From Hofstenia miamia (lineage: Eukaryota; Xenacoelomorpha; Acoela): a stretch of 64,000 nt of DNA. The DNA lies in contig SCFE01000001.1 of the NCBI GenBank assembly GCA_004352715.1, positions 3,876,088-3,940,087 of the forward strand. Reading direction: 5' to 3'. The notes below the pieces were generated by a model. That model was not told where the DNA came from and ran no database searches. It was given only the letters and a program-made list of their open reading frames with translations. The stretch's first letter is position 1; each line of letters starts with the position of its first letter. The position numbers and the translations under genes are program-made. Below, piece after piece: positions 1 to 12,194 of the stretch.

Positions 1-11
1 TTATATATATA

Positions 12-573
12 CAGGGTGATCCTGATCTTCCCGCCATTTTTTTTACCGGGGTACTACAAATTTTATATAACAGAAGTTATGAGTTTAGCTTCCAATTTTA
101 TTTAAATATCAATAACATACAGAAATATGTACAGGTCATTGTTACAGCAACTGTTCAAACTGTTCTCCTACACAATTCTTGCATTGAAGGCATCTTCGCA
201 GGAAAGATGTATAGGCTTTTTGAATAGCGTCAGTGCCAATATTGTCCAGCAGTTCACGTAATTTACCTCTCAACTCATCCATTGTTGTTGGTCTGGGAGT
301 TCTGTACAATTCATTGCGGATTTGTCCCCATAACCAAAAGTCTAATACAGATAAATCTGGACTTCTTGGTGGCCAAGTAATGGGCCCTGCACAACCAATC
401 CAGCGGTTATTCAAACTTGTATCTAGGGTGCCTTGAATTTCAGTTGAAAAATGAGGTGGGGCACTGTCTTGCTGATATACCTTCCTGTGATGTCTTCTCT
501 GAGTAAGTAAGGGATTTCTTTTCAAAGCAAGCAAGTTAAGACAAAAAACTGCAGGAAGATCAGGATCACCCTG
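12..573 (-). mobile_element. mariner/Tc1-type deletion derivative with perfect TIRs
   Basis: A 562-bp element is bounded by perfect 20-bp terminal inverted repeats, CAGGGTGATCCTGATCTTCC at 12-31 and its complement at 554-573. Both ends sit in TA-rich sequence, consistent with the TA target duplication of the Tc1/mariner superfamily. Between the ends lies only the C-terminal part of a transposase. The element is therefore an internally deleted, non-autonomous copy that retains the ends needed to be moved by a full-length relative. Confidence 0.85.
142..553 (-). pseudogene. mariner-like transposase, C-terminal fragment
   Basis: The frame reads QQDSAPPHFS, then RWIGCAGPITWPPRSPDLSV and LDFWLWGQIRNELY, and stops at 142. 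The QQD..PPH block and the PRSPDL..LDFWLWG block are the second and third catalytic regions of an insect-type mariner-like transposase. The DNA-binding N-terminus and the first catalytic aspartate are missing: coding sequence begins immediately inside the right TIR, so the open frame that continues past 553 is flanking sequence, not protein. It cannot be active alone. Confidence 0.85.
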
Positions 574-1800
574 TATATACAGTGACATATGAAAAAATGT
601 AGTAGAATTCTGCAGAATTATCAGGCCTGTAGCCAGCATAATCAAATAAGGGGTTCTTTATAATATAAACTAAAATTTTACCTTGTCTGTACACCATTCT
701 ATTTTTGTTGCATCCATGGGCAAACTCAGATTTTCTTTCTTGTGAGGTCATCTAGTATAGTGATCAAGTAAGTGACCAAGGGCAGGGGTGAAGCCCCATG
801 AAAATTCTATAAAAATATTCACAAAATAGAGTTGAGAATTGTTTTATTAGAAGCAATGTTTCAACAATTATATTAACAAATTTTATTTTTACATGCTGAT
901 TTCTCTTTTACCTTTGTTGTCTAGGAGCTGTAGCCTGACCTTCCAGGGGGTTCAACCCCTCCCACCCCCGTGGCTATGGGCCTCAGCATTATTCACTACA
1001 TTGCTGAGTAATTATAGAGCTATGCTTTGGTTTATCTTTGTTCTGAAATAGTGTTTGTTCCTATATATATATATATATTATGATTCTCTTTTTAGTCTTA
1101 CAATTACAAGAATTTGCAGATGCTATTTTCATTTTACTCAGTGTAACATATGAGCACTAGGAAGGATGGGCTTTATGATGGAATATCATAGGATGCTTCT
1201 TGTTAGATTGGTAATAAGAAATGTTGTGGCAATAGATTTTTACTGTTGTTTGAAATTGGAGCAAATTTTCAATCATTTGAACAAATAATTCAGACTGATG
1301 GATGTTTCAACTTTCTTTTGCCTTATTTTTAGTATTTTCAGTAATGATTCATTTTAATATTTAGTCCCTTAATAATTGCTTAGAAATATTTTGCTTCAGA
1401 GATTCAAACTGGAAATCTGGTGCATCTCAAATGAGGCTTTTCACACTACTAATGATGTAGAGGTTTGGCATTTTGGTAGATCAAGAGTGTTACCTTTGAA
1501 TTCTAATATTTAGAATTTTATTGAATTTCTCAGAAATCAGAACTTATCTTCTCAACAACTGCTAGTGAAATTGGAACCTGGATCCACAGTAAAGAGATGA
1601 AATAAACTGTACTCTGCTATTAATAATCACATTACTGCACTGCAAACTAAGTACAACAAAGGTGAATGCTCAAGAAGTTCTTTTTTGAGAGGCATTGCAT
1701 ATAATTGTATGGGATTGCCTAATTTGCCCAAAACTGATATCAATTTTGTTCATAAAGTGGCTGCTGGGAATTGAGCTTCAATTGGGAACAAATTGATTTT
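574..1800. other. no gene recognised; AT-rich, with TA microsatellite
   Basis: AT-rich sequence with a (TA)n run near 1062-1079. A locally GC-richer patch at 935-990 (ccttccagggggttcaaccc) looks like a repeat fragment but could not be assigned. Short open stretches at 1390-1510 read as possible decayed coding sequence, with no recognisable domain. Confidence 0.4.
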
Positions 1801-1845
1801 ATAGAAGATCTTAATACTCCACACTCAGAATTTTAAACTGAAATT

Positions 1846-2007
1846 TTGTCAGCAATTTGCATTTTTTGCAATGTAAATTTCATTGGGGATGAATGTTGGA
1901 CATTGGTACCTTGTTGTCACACAGATTTTTGTACTGATTGGAAGAAAACACTTTTTGAATATGACGAGTTTTATGTAGATAACTGCCCAATCTGTTGCAC
2001 TACATAA
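1846..2007 (+). pseudogene. RING-finger-like coding fragment
   Basis: The frame reads ILSAICIFCNVNF, then GDECWTLVPCCHTDFC, then VDNCPICCTT and a stop at 2005-2007. The order C-x2-C, C-x-H-x3-C, C-x2-C follows a C3HC4 RING, but the Cys expected in the C-x2-C after the His is Trp (FCTDW). The frame upstream closes with a stop near 1835, and neighbouring frames hold only broken coding-like stretches. This is either the last exon of a RING E3-like gene or a decayed copy, possibly transposon-borne. The C-terminal position of the RING, ending right at the stop, is typical of E3 ligases. Confidence 0.45.
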
Positions 2008-2029
2008 AGCAGTGTTTTAAGACTGTTTT

Positions 2030-3490
2030 GAATTTTGTATTTTCTAATTTGTTTCAATTTTGTCTTGTCATTTTGAATTTAGCTTTCAACATTCATGCTT
2101 ATATCATTATTTTGTTCATTCCACATTATACCTGCTTTCTAAGTATATAAATTATACTGTATTGAGTTTTAACAGTATTAACATTCATTGGAATAATTTA
2201 GAAATTCATGGTGTAAATATCACATCTGTATATTAATGTACAGAAGATTGGAGGAAAAAACTTACCAAATCTATATAACATTAGGTTAACTATAACTGAG
2301 AATGAATATTATAATACATCTACATTAAAAAAATATACTTCTGAATGCAAAATTCATCATACAGTTTATTAATGGCTTTAATATCACATACATAATGAAA
2401 CATGCTGATTTTAAGCATGTTACCAGATGTGACATCATTCATGTACCTACAGTGCATTTATATAAATTCTTTGGACAATATAAATTCCAGTCTATTTAAA
2501 TTTTTGGTCAATGTAAACTCTGTAGACTATTTCAACTGAAGAAATAAAATTTAAAAAAATGATACATGTTCAAATTGAAGTAATTGTGAAAGAATATTAA
2601 TAGTTTATTTTTGTTTTTGAAATTTAAGTTCTAAGATAAGGAAATATTTATTTAATAATTACAAGCTTTGTATGTTAAAAGTTATAGGATGTGATTGATA
2701 AACAAACTGCAATTTTAAATAATCAACTTTTACAATATTTTGAAGGGGATTTTCAATTGAGTTTGAGCTTGAGTATTAATTATTTCTCTTCAGGGTTTTA
2801 CTGATCAAGTTTTGTGAAATCATTTGAGTTAAAGTTTTTAACATCCCAAGAACTTGAAAACTCTACTACTACATCTAAGGCAGGGTTTTCAATTACTCAG
2901 AATGATTAAGAACTCAAAGTCAAATAAGCTCTCAAAACTTAATCAAAAAAACTAGGAAGAGGAGTCATCAAACTCAAACTCAATTGAAAATCAACTCGAA
3001 AATACGGTAAAAATTAAATTATTTTAAATTTCAATTTCTATATCAATTGGAACTATTGTAAAATAAATATTATTTAGCAAAAAAATTGAAATTAGATTCT
3101 AGCAATCTAAATAATCGAAATAATACATTCATTCTATAATTTAATTACAATTTAATATAAATCGTGTCTCTAAAGATCTATTATTTTTTGGACGTCGGAT
3201 ATAGGCAAAATAAAAATAGATGAAGTGATAGAGAACCTTATCTAACAACTGTTCGTGTCGGAATTGTTATAACTTAGTGATGAAAAATACATACCCTTAA
3301 AAATTATTTTTATAAGGACAGTTTTCAGAGAAATTAATTTAATTTTTCTTGCAAGCAGATTATTTAGTTTGCTATATTATTTGAATTTTGTAAAATATTG
3401 ATTTTTAAATAAATCTTACAAACTTGAAATTAGAAATCCATCGCAGATATAGAGGAACGTAGTTTTAGTTTTTTTAAATGCAAAAATATT
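2030..3490. other. non-coding, AT-rich, with a perfect 20-bp inverted repeat
   Basis: No coding frame is supported. GATTTTCAATTGAGTTTGAG at 2748-2767 is matched by its perfect complement at 2973-2992, enclosing about 205 bp. This could be a small foldback element. The rest is AT-rich sequence with nothing recognisable. Confidence 0.5.
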
Positions 3491-3496
3491 GACAAA

Positions 3497-3591
3497 TTGA
3501 GGTGAGTATGCCTAAGAGTCAGTCAGAACTCGACTGAAAATTTTTGTTAGTTGACTGACTTTGGCGTTGAGGTGAGTATGCCTAAGAGTCA
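3497..3591 (+). repeat. 25-bp direct repeat pair
   Basis: TTGAGGTGAGTATGCCTAAG followed by AGTCA occurs at 3497-3521 and again, identically, at 3567-3591. The 45 bp between contain GTCAGTCAGAACTCGACTG-type short repeats. No coding frame is associated. It may be the target duplication of a lost insertion or a short tandem duplication. Confidence 0.7.
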
Positions 3592-4098
3592 AATAGCGGT
3601 TACACGAACATGATTAACGGATTATGTATTTTATTATATTTCATGTTTTTTACTCTAGTTCTACGTAACGCTGTACTGCTCCTTCGTTTTAGTAGGGTTT
3701 TAGGTTTTCTACATCTGCAAAACCTTTGAAGCAATAAAATATATAATCGCGCATCGCACCATGTAGTAGATGTTGCTAGGTTAGAGGTACGAATGATAAG
3801 ATCTAACAATATGCTTAAATTATATGGTATTCAGTGATATAGCCAACATTATCACCTACGATGGTCGCATCGTATTTAGGAGGGCTTGATTGGGATTTTG
3901 ACATCCCTTCAAATTACAATTTTTACCAAGATTGTATAGTATTTTAGCCCTACTTTAAATCACAGCCTGGTGATTTGAAGTACAAAATCGAAATGAAGCA
4001 ATAAAATGTTTTTGCTAGTAGGGAATTGATTTGAATTTTGTTCAAATATTTAAAATAATGCAATATTGGTTAACAAACAATATGTATTAGAAATTAGG

Positions 4099-4400
4099 GA
4101 CCTGAATTAAACAAATACATTAAGTCTTCTAAGTGGCCTCCATTATTTTGAAGGACAGCGTACAACCAGGGAGTAAGATTTTCAACTGCGTCAATCAACT
4201 GATGTTTATGTTCTGAATAGATGTTTAAATAATTATCTGTATAACAGTGATAGTATAATGCGAGTAGACTTGAATTTCTTTATAGTAGGCAGGCATAACA
4301 ACTTCTGTAAAAACTGTTTGAACATCTTCTGACACTCGACGACGCCATCTTCTGACAATCGGAGACATTTCCGATCGAATCCCTTTATGAAGAGCCTAGA
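4099..4400 (-). pseudogene. possible decayed transposase tail
   Basis: Reading the minus strand, one frame gives MSPIVRRWRRRVSEDVQTVF and another, shifted, gives LIDAVENLTPWLYAVLQNNG followed by GHLEDLMYLF and a stop. The NNGGHLED ending resembles the last residues of Tc1/mariner-type transposases, where an N-G-x-H-[FL] motif near the stop is common. No catalytic motif is visible and the frame is broken, so the family assignment is tentative. Confidence 0.3.
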
Positions 4401-4401
4401 A

Positions 4402-6320
4402 AATTCTTCAGGACATATTTTTAAATTCGTTGCGACCGTATAGCCTACCTGTACAATAAATTTTGAAAAATACTACATCTCCAAATACTAACTTTAGATC
4501 TATATTTGTGCTATTGTATATTCTGTATTTTCTTCATCAAAACAATAGATTTTGAAGTGTAGAAAATGTTTATTTATTAATATTTTGATGTTTTTGCAAT
4601 TATTAAAAAAATAAAATGTTTCAAAAAGCATTGAGATGCTCAAAATAGCAAATTCTTTGATTTCATTACTTAAAGTATCTTGTTATATCAAATGCTGGCA
4701 TCCGGGGGAATGCATTTTTTCCTCACCCAGAAATGGAGCAACTGAAAAGATAAGCTGAATTTTGCAAAACCTCAATTCCGTAACTGCACGCAAATACATT
4801 GAATTTTATATAAGCTATTATTATAAAGTGGAAAAATTAAATTTTCGTTTTGGAAATTTTATATTAGTATCATACACTTTTCTAAATTTCAATTTAGAAT
4901 CTTCAATTTCGATCCTTAAATTTTATCAGAATTATTTTTCATACCAAATTTTGGTGGAGTAAAAGGACAAATTAAATAAATTTTTTTGACAAGTAATATA
5001 AAAATTGGTCGAGCTGGCATTAAATTCAATGGTCCAGTGAGCTTGAGCCTAAGGTTTTGGTCCGTGTCCATCTCTAGTAGTGATCAAGTGAGTAACCAAA
5101 AGCAGTTGAAAATTTTTGAAATTATTGAAAAACTAGAGCTTCAAATGCATTTCACGACATTGAGAACAAAGTTACAAGTACTAAAATAATTTTTTTTTAA
5201 ATTCTTATTTTTTTTAGCTTTATTTTCCAGGAGGGGTTGACCTTGATAAAGTCCTAGAGAACCTTCAATGCCTATATTTACCAATTTACTAAGTCTTTCA
5301 ACCAATTTCAACAAATGGTTCATGAAGTCTGTCCAACAGTGTCAGCATATTTGGGAAGGTTATGTTTGCTATACAACCGAATATTGTTAGGCATTTAAGT
5401 GTAGAACACCTATTTCATTTGCCTTTCTTAGTATGCAATCAATAAATGTTCTAGCATATATTTTGCTTTGATTTTCATATAATACATCTTTTAGAGACAT
5501 AGGCGGATTGCATTGTTGTTCTTTTTGAGGTGAATAAATTTAATAATGACACGCGTTAGCTGTGTTAGCATTGCAATCAGGTTTACCGTTGATATTGATT
5601 TAATTTATAGCAACATACGATAATTAAGGTAGCCTTATATCAGTTGTGCACGCTGCTATGAATGCGTGCTGAATATCATTTATGCACGAATTACCTTTGA
5701 AAAATGAGAGACTTGTTTCTTTATGTACAACTAAACCAATTTTAGTTGCATATTAACAATAGCTTCGGGAGATGATTATTTTGCCCCGGGATGGCATAAC
5801 CCCCTGAAATACCTCCATAGGTTCTTCACTAGGTACTTGGATTCTCATTTTCAAGATTTCATAATAGAAATCGATTGTGAATGACGTTATGGATTATTGT
5901 TTTATAATATTGGCGTACCCTTGAAATGTGTAATTTTTGAAGAATACTTTGAGTGCAATACTTTGAAATATTCCAATGACAAATATCAAATACATAATAT
6001 CGAACTGCAGCACTTTGATTTAATTGGAACTTTAGACCTTGTAATGTCTTTGCTAATTGGGGACTTTTACAGAGCATGTCAGGGCTATAATTTGAAATGA
6101 TGCTAGAAAACAACGTACTTATAGGGCGCCATTGAGCGTTTAGTTTAGTGAATATTAAGTTTATTTTATATGGAAGCTGGTAATAGTATATGTTGCCCAA
6201 TTGAATCCCGCCTGTTTTTTAATTACAATATAATAATTTCGTTGATCTTGAATAATCATTATTTTTCCATATTGTATTGTTGATCCTTTTTTGAATTGTA
6301 TTGCTAACAGGCGTAATACT
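4402..6320. other. no gene recognised
   Basis: AT-rich sequence with short open frames only (the longest about 113 codons, no domain). No terminal repeats, RNA genes or splice-consistent exon chains were recognised. Confidence 0.45.
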
Positions 6321-6329
6321 GCATTTGAA

Positions 6330-7950
6330 ATAATACCTTCGTTATTTACAGAACATTAATTGTCAGGTTTACTATATATTGACATTTGCGATTGCAATAA
6401 AATTAATTAACAATTTATTGTCTTTAATTAGTGAATCTATATTTATAGTGTTATTACATGATATTTTGAGCTTAACCCTAGTAAAATAATTTCTTTGTGA
6501 TTTATAAGTGTGATATCGTCTGCCAGGGCGAGGTATTTTATGTGTCTGAATATATGAAACCTTGAATTTGATTTGAAAGTAGAATTTGGTTCGGTAAAGG
6601 TTATACTGCAAAATTGAATAGTATGCTTGTTTGGAATAAGTAATTATGGTCAATAGAATCATATGCTTTTTGAAATCAATGTTTAGAATTCCCATTATTT
6701 GCCTTGCACATTTCTATGATGCATTGCAGAGTAGAGATATTAAGGAAGAACTTTCTTAGCCCATATGTATTTTTGTGCTAGTAGTTCTACTATATCTTTC
6801 AGGATTTGTGTTGCCCAAATCCTTGCCCTTTTTCGGTATTAGCTTGATAATTGCATATAATTGCGATATAATTCAGGAGTCTAGAATAGAAAGTATTGAA
6901 AATTGAAATTGGTTTGAAATGTTTTGTAGAAGGTTGTCGAGTTCTGGACAATTCCTTAACTTATCTATTGAATTTAGGATCTCGGCAATGGATATATTAT
7001 GATTCAAAACCGCTTTCATTGAGGGGAATTTTTGGAAAGTTCAAATAGTTGTTTTCAATTTTTTGTAAAGTATTTTTATAGAAATCAGTAAAAGTATTTA
7101 TAATCTTATCTTGATATTCGGAAATTGTATTATTGCTTCGTCAATTTCGTATTCAACATTTTTTATATATTCTAATTCATTTTTGGCAATTTCGTTCGTT
7201 ATGCTGCAAATTTCGGTTTCATAGGATGCCCTAGGTAGTTTCTTGTCATATATATCTGCGGTCAAGAAATTAAGTTGATGCTCACGGAATCAGATTCTAT
7301 AAACTGGATTATTTTCAATGGTTCTCTATCTTTTTTGCAGTAGTAATTTTACCCTTTTACTTTATAATTGACCACTTTCTCTGAATATTTTAGATGTTTG
7401 TGTCATGTGGGGTTAATTTAACTAAATGCGAAATATCATCCTTCTTGTTTTCTATGGAGCTGAATTTTGTCCTCAAAACAAACTGTGCGTTTTGTTTCGA
7501 AAGTAATTAATAGGGGTTTGTAGTAATTGATAAGACTTTTGAATGTGTAGTAAAATGTGTACCAAAACAGTGATCAATCCTGGACGAATACCAGTTAGTG
7601 TTATTAAAATATGTATGTGGTAAATTTATTGCATTTGCAGCAGTATCTAAAATATTAAATTAAGAAATTTAATATATAAGTAGTTGTACCTCGTCAAAGA
7701 GAGATTATTTTTAGAGATTGATTTATTGATATTCCCTTTTAGATAGCAGCAATTTAAATCGCCTATTCTAAGTAATGAGCTTGTACTTGAAGGTTTTCAA
7801 AGGCTCGGTGTTTTATATTCATCTTTCTCTAAGTAGTGGTTAATAATCCAAAAAATCATTTCATTTTTGCTAAAAAAACATTTGTGCTGTGGAGCATTCG
7901 TGTTTTCGAAATATAGGTGGGCTATTTTCTATTTTTGTTCCTAGGGGAGA
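6330..7950 (-). pseudogene. decayed LINE ORF2 (endonuclease and reverse transcriptase)
   Basis: The pieces appear in the right order on the minus strand but in shifting frames. From high to low coordinate they are: an apurinic-type endonuclease with HLYFENTNAPQHKCFF near 7.9 kb, RIGDLNC (the GDxN motif, 7752-7763) and YSSRIDHC (the SRIDH motif, about 7570-7584); a linker, FTDFYKNTLQKIENNYLNF; then reverse transcriptase blocks KLIPKKGKDLG, DFKKAYDSIDHNYL and YLALADDITLIN. The last contains the catalytic [YA]-DD at 6516-6524. These are hallmarks of an L1-like or related APE-type non-LTR retrotransposon. Numerous stops and frameshifts show it is long dead. No ORF1 or poly(A) tail was identified. 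Confidence 0.8.
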
Positions 7951-7959
7951 TTAGCCCAC

Positions 7960-8950
7960 CTTTTTGTCTTTTTAGCGGGAAAAAAAGTCAAAATTGATTA
8001 GTCTTTAAACATTCATAAACTATTCGCATGTGTTTTGTTCGACGGTAATCCAATATAACAATCTACACTTCTTAAATATTTCTGACTTGTGTATACGGGA
8101 GAGGTGAGTTCTAATTTGCTTTTAACAAATAAGGCACTCCACGTTTTCAGGTTGGACATTTCTTTTTTTTAATTTTAGTACTTTTAGCAGCTTTTTCGAA
8201 CAGACACTGAATTTGAATGCCAGTTTTGTTCCATTTTCGAACGCTATTTAAGCACTGTGTCATGTAATTTTTATGTGAAGTGGTCTGAGAAAAGTGATCT
8301 TAAAAATGACTAGATTGCATGTCTATAAATATCTACCTCAAAGTTTTTCGGAGAACTTCATAAATCATTGCTCATTTTGCAAGGTGCATTAGATTTTGGG
8401 CAACTTGTAAATAACCATTTTACAATAATGGGAAAAAATTTGAACTACCCTCTTGTTAGAAATTTTCACTGATTGCGCCTTTTGTCAATGCCCTTTATTG
8501 AACTTTGTAAAAATTTACAACCCTATGTCTGAGTGTATTTTTATCTGAAAATTGTTATACAAACAGCTAATTTTTATCAACAGCTTTTGCACATTAGTGC
8601 AATTTAGATTCACAGTGAGTTAGAAAATAGTACATAATTATATTCATGTTTCACATTTAGTACTAACTTCATTTGATTTGCAATGGGATGTTTAATTAGA
8701 AACCCTATGATTTACCTCTTAAAGTAATGGATCTTTGCAAATTTATAATATAATATTGTTATTTAAAAACTTGCAATTTTCAATTATGTATTGTGATACT
8801 CCGAGTAACAGTTATATTTGCTATTCTGTCAATACATATTTATTGATTAAAATAAACAATTTAGTTAAATTGTTTCAAGTAAACCCTTATTTTTATATCA
8901 AATCTGTATAAATTACACTATGCATTACATAAATATTTGATTTAAATTCA
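7960..8950. other. no gene recognised
   Basis: AT-rich sequence without a supported coding region, repeat array or RNA gene. Confidence 0.45.
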
Positions 8951-8960
8951 ATTTTTGAAA

Positions 8961-9335
8961 CTAAAAAATCAAGATAAACTTCCCATATGCGTTTTGGACA
9001 TTTCTGTTCATAATACAAATGTCGAATGATATTCCGAACCCCATCTTGCTAGTGGAATCCGTTAGGACACTCTTCTCACTGAAGTTCTCTATAAATTTCT
9101 TCATGCAGTAATTTGGCACGTATTCAGTTTTTAATTGCAAGCTTTCGGTTTCCTGTTGCCAAAACTCCGTTTCCTGATAAAGATATTGGGTTAAAAGGAA
9201 TTTTTTCATTTGAGTTTTCTGTTCCAACAGATTTTGATGGTAAATTTTCCACAATCGTTGTAGTTCTTGGTTTTGTATTAGTTCAACCAGTTAATATAGT
9301 AATAGTTCATTGCAAGATTCGACAAATTTCCCTAC
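8961..9335 (-). pseudogene. coding-like fragment of unknown identity
   Basis: A minus-strand frame opens after a possible acceptor (gatatttttag, near 9340) and reads NFVGKFVESCNELLLY, one stop, then LVELIQNQELQRLWKIYHQN and on to a stop at 8961. The composition (Gln, Glu and Lys-rich, probably helical) looks like protein rather than noise. The in-frame stop and the absence of any recognised motif leave function and status open. A hairpin of AAAAATATCCTTT and its complement lies just upstream at about 9345-9403. Confidence 0.25.
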
Positions 9336-10012
9336 GAAGTTGCTAAAAATATCCTTTTGACAATTAGGTGAAAATTGGTGAAAGAATTTTAAAGGATATT
9401 TTTGCAATTGTAAGTTATACTGTGTGTGTACTCTTCAATTTTCATGAATCTTGAATTGCAGCACTCCTTGGCTACGGACTAGTAAATGGTACTTAGCCCT
9501 GAAGTTAAGATGTTTATTAAGCTTGATCCGTTAGTGTTTTATTTATGCAGCTATTATTCTAAAAGAAAATTATGTCGATTTTCGACTAAAATTCCATTAA
9601 GTGATTGAATGAAATGTAATACTATTATTTAATATTTTAACAACCAGTCTATCAAATTTCTTTATCAGCACATTTTAATTACATATTCTCAATTAATTAG
9701 TTTACTGATGATAAACTCGGCACACCATGCTATCAAAGGTTCACTTTTGTGCAAATCCAGCCGAAATGATTCAATTTAGACCTTACCACGGAAATGTATT
9801 GGCACATCATTTACATTCGAAGAGGTTTGGGAACGTCAAAGTTTGCGAGTTCAAAGAAGATTGTGATTCATTCTTTGATGAGTTTATACCCTTTTTTATG
9901 TCCTGCATAACAACAATAGAGGATAGTTGCGATGTATTGTTATATTGTTAATAAAGATTTTAATAGTTTTTTAGGTTTACTTTAGTATTCGTCTTGGAAT
10001 TGAATATTATAG

Positions 10013-12028
10013 TGATTGTTCTAATTTCATGTGGGAAGACATGAATATTGGACAATTTTCATATTATATCAATGATATTAATGGTGTTGATGGTAATGAT
10101 AGAAGATATTTTAAACAGATTTCACAGATGAGTGACAGACCATATCCTGCATTTAATGCAGAATCCGGTGTTAACGTTGCGGAATTTGAAGGTATTGCGT
10201 TTTTTTGATAATGTTATTTCAGTTCAGCTTTTTAGTATAAAATAATTCCACATTTGCACTGTATTTGTTGCAGTTACCATATTGCCATTTATATTTTGAT
10301 AACGTGTTAAGTGTACTCCTACCTAATTCGGTGATTTCAAAATACTAGAACTACCGAAATTTCGGTATCCTATAATCGCTGTAGGGGTCATTTTTCGCCT
10401 CCACCTTAAAAAGTTGCTGAAAGACCTAATTCAGTCTTATAACTAAACTACCTTTGCTGTTTTTGAAACATATTGCATTCTGTATAGGTATAATTTTGTT
10501 ATTAATTTGAACAATTCAGACAGACATGTTGACACAAACAGTTGGTCTCGAACCGTGCACAGTCAGACTTTTCATTGAAAAAGTTGTGATGTACTTGAGA
10601 CACATGAATAATTTGTACCATAAATGTTGCCATAACAGGGAGCACATTTATCCACGAATGGGCCAATTAGATGTGTGCGTTGCATTAACAAGATAGTTCG
10701 TTTAGAATTGTTACTGGCATATATATTGTCCAAAGGTTTTTTAATCGATTCTCCTGAGAAGACTCAAGAAATTAGACTCTATAGAAATCGCTCCAGCCAA
10801 GAATCAGATGTTTTTTCGTATGATGCTGAAACTTTAAAACTTAATTATTGGAATGATAACAAAAAGTACGGAAAATTTGACGTGATCTACAGCAAAGATA
10901 CTCCGTACATTAAAGATACAAGATTGCAGGTACTAATTCTAAATGTTTATGTGCCGACAACTACATGAAATTACTCCTAAACGTGATATACAGTTTGCTT
11001 TGTATTTTATCGAATGAGATTTAAATAGTGAAATTTTTATCAGGATATATTAAATATAACTATTTTTAACAAAAATTCCTGAATATCAATTATTTATATT
11101 GCGTAGGTTTAATTGAAGATAACATGAAAAGAACTAATATTAAGTGCAAACTTCCCATTTTGTGTAAACTTAATTGTGCTGTTTGATTTTTTACATAGTG
11201 CCAATCTCTTCTAAACTCTGAATTTTATTTTTTCTAGATTTCCGCTGTCTCAAATCCAGAAGCTTCTAAAGCAGGTGAAGAATATATAATCCGGGATGAA
11301 AACAATGATCTTTGTTTAACATGCGATCCTGCATCTGTAGCATTTGTTCGAAAGGAAGACACATCGAATTACAATCTTCAAGAAGACTTTAATGAGGTCA
11401 GAGCATATTCGGTTTTGTATTATTATGTTATTATTTTATTTATAAACGTTTTTATTCCTGTACTGACAAACAGTAAAAAGGAAAATAATATTTACAAAAT
11501 CACATAAGGCAAGACTGTCACAAAAACTTCGGATAACTATCGTCCATCAGATATTTACATGTAGTATAATAAAATGTTTTCTTGTATATCTCAGTACGGG
11601 TAACAGGAAGAGATATCATACGTCGAGTCACTCGGGCGGAGAGTATTCTTGAAAATTTGGTAAACATAGGCCGCGCGCAAACGATACAACTTTTGTTGCG
11701 AAACCAATCCATTTGAGTCAATGAAAATTATGTGTACATCAAAATATGCACAGGAACTTCAGTTCCCAGTCAATCAATTTTGCTACAATATGATTGAATG
11801 GAACTTTTGGAGCTTCATAAACGATTTGGAGAATAATGGTAGCTTCAACAGTTATATTGATTGGGATGGCATGGCGTCATTATATTCGCATGGTATGTAT
11901 TTTTTTGAATACTGCGCTGCACAATTTCCTTAATTTTAGAATTGGCATTCATCAATATTTTCAAATGTTTTTTTTTAGAAACTATAAATCAGTGGTACCA
12001 TTCGAGCTTACTAAGTGATAACACTTAA
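10013..12028 (+). CDS. candidate multi-exon gene, function unknown
   Basis: Five open segments have splice borders in matching phase. They are 10013-10191 (acceptor ATATTATAG, donor AAG/GTATTG), 10524-10929 (acceptor GACAG, donor CAG/GTACTA), 11238-11396 (acceptor TTTTTTCTAG), 11718-11892 (donor ATG/GTATGT) and 11979-12028 (acceptor TTTTTTTTAG), ending at TAA 12026-12028. Segments include WEDMNIGQFSYYIND, TVRLFIEKVVMYLRHMNN, KYGKFDVIYSKDTPYI and IRDENNDLCLTCDPASVAF, closing with NQWYHSSLLSDNT. A frame break in the second exon near 10667 means either a pseudogene or a sequence error. A further 5' exon may lie at 9727-9900 (HLHSKRFGNVKVCEFKEDC). FDVIYSKD faintly recalls the end of an OTU protease fold, but the catalytic His would be Lys; I do not assign that function. 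Confidence 0.5.
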
Positions 12029-12148
12029 CCGCTAGTTGGCGGTTGGATCCTTTAGAACGCCAGTGCTCACAAGCAGCCTGTTTTCAAGAATTACACAGGT
12101 TATAGAAAATACATTTCTTGACTTTTTAGCATTCATCCATCATAAGCT

Positions 12149-12192
12149 GCCTACTATATAAAAATGTGCGACTTGCATTCTATATAGTAGGC
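12149..12192. other. perfect 12-bp stem hairpin
   Basis: GCCTACTATATA (12149-12160) and TATATAGTAGGC (12181-12192) form a perfect stem with a 20-base loop, about 120 bp downstream of the stop of the candidate gene ending at 12028. It could be a 3'UTR structure, a small-RNA precursor or a remnant of transposon ends. Confidence 0.5.
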
Positions 12193-12194
12193 CT

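Noticed and set aside
935-990. tRNA T-arm-like GGTTCAACCC
   Set aside because: No matching A box, acceptor stem or anticodon arm at the right spacing; probably a repeat fragment.
9459-9520. 5S rRNA-like words (GGCTACGGACT, CTGAAGTTAAG)
   Set aside because: Order and spacing do not match 5S rRNA internal control regions.
10524-11396. OTU deubiquitinase
   Set aside because: FDVIYSKD resembles the end of the fold, but no D-G-x-C catalytic motif was found and the His position would be Lys; left as unknown.
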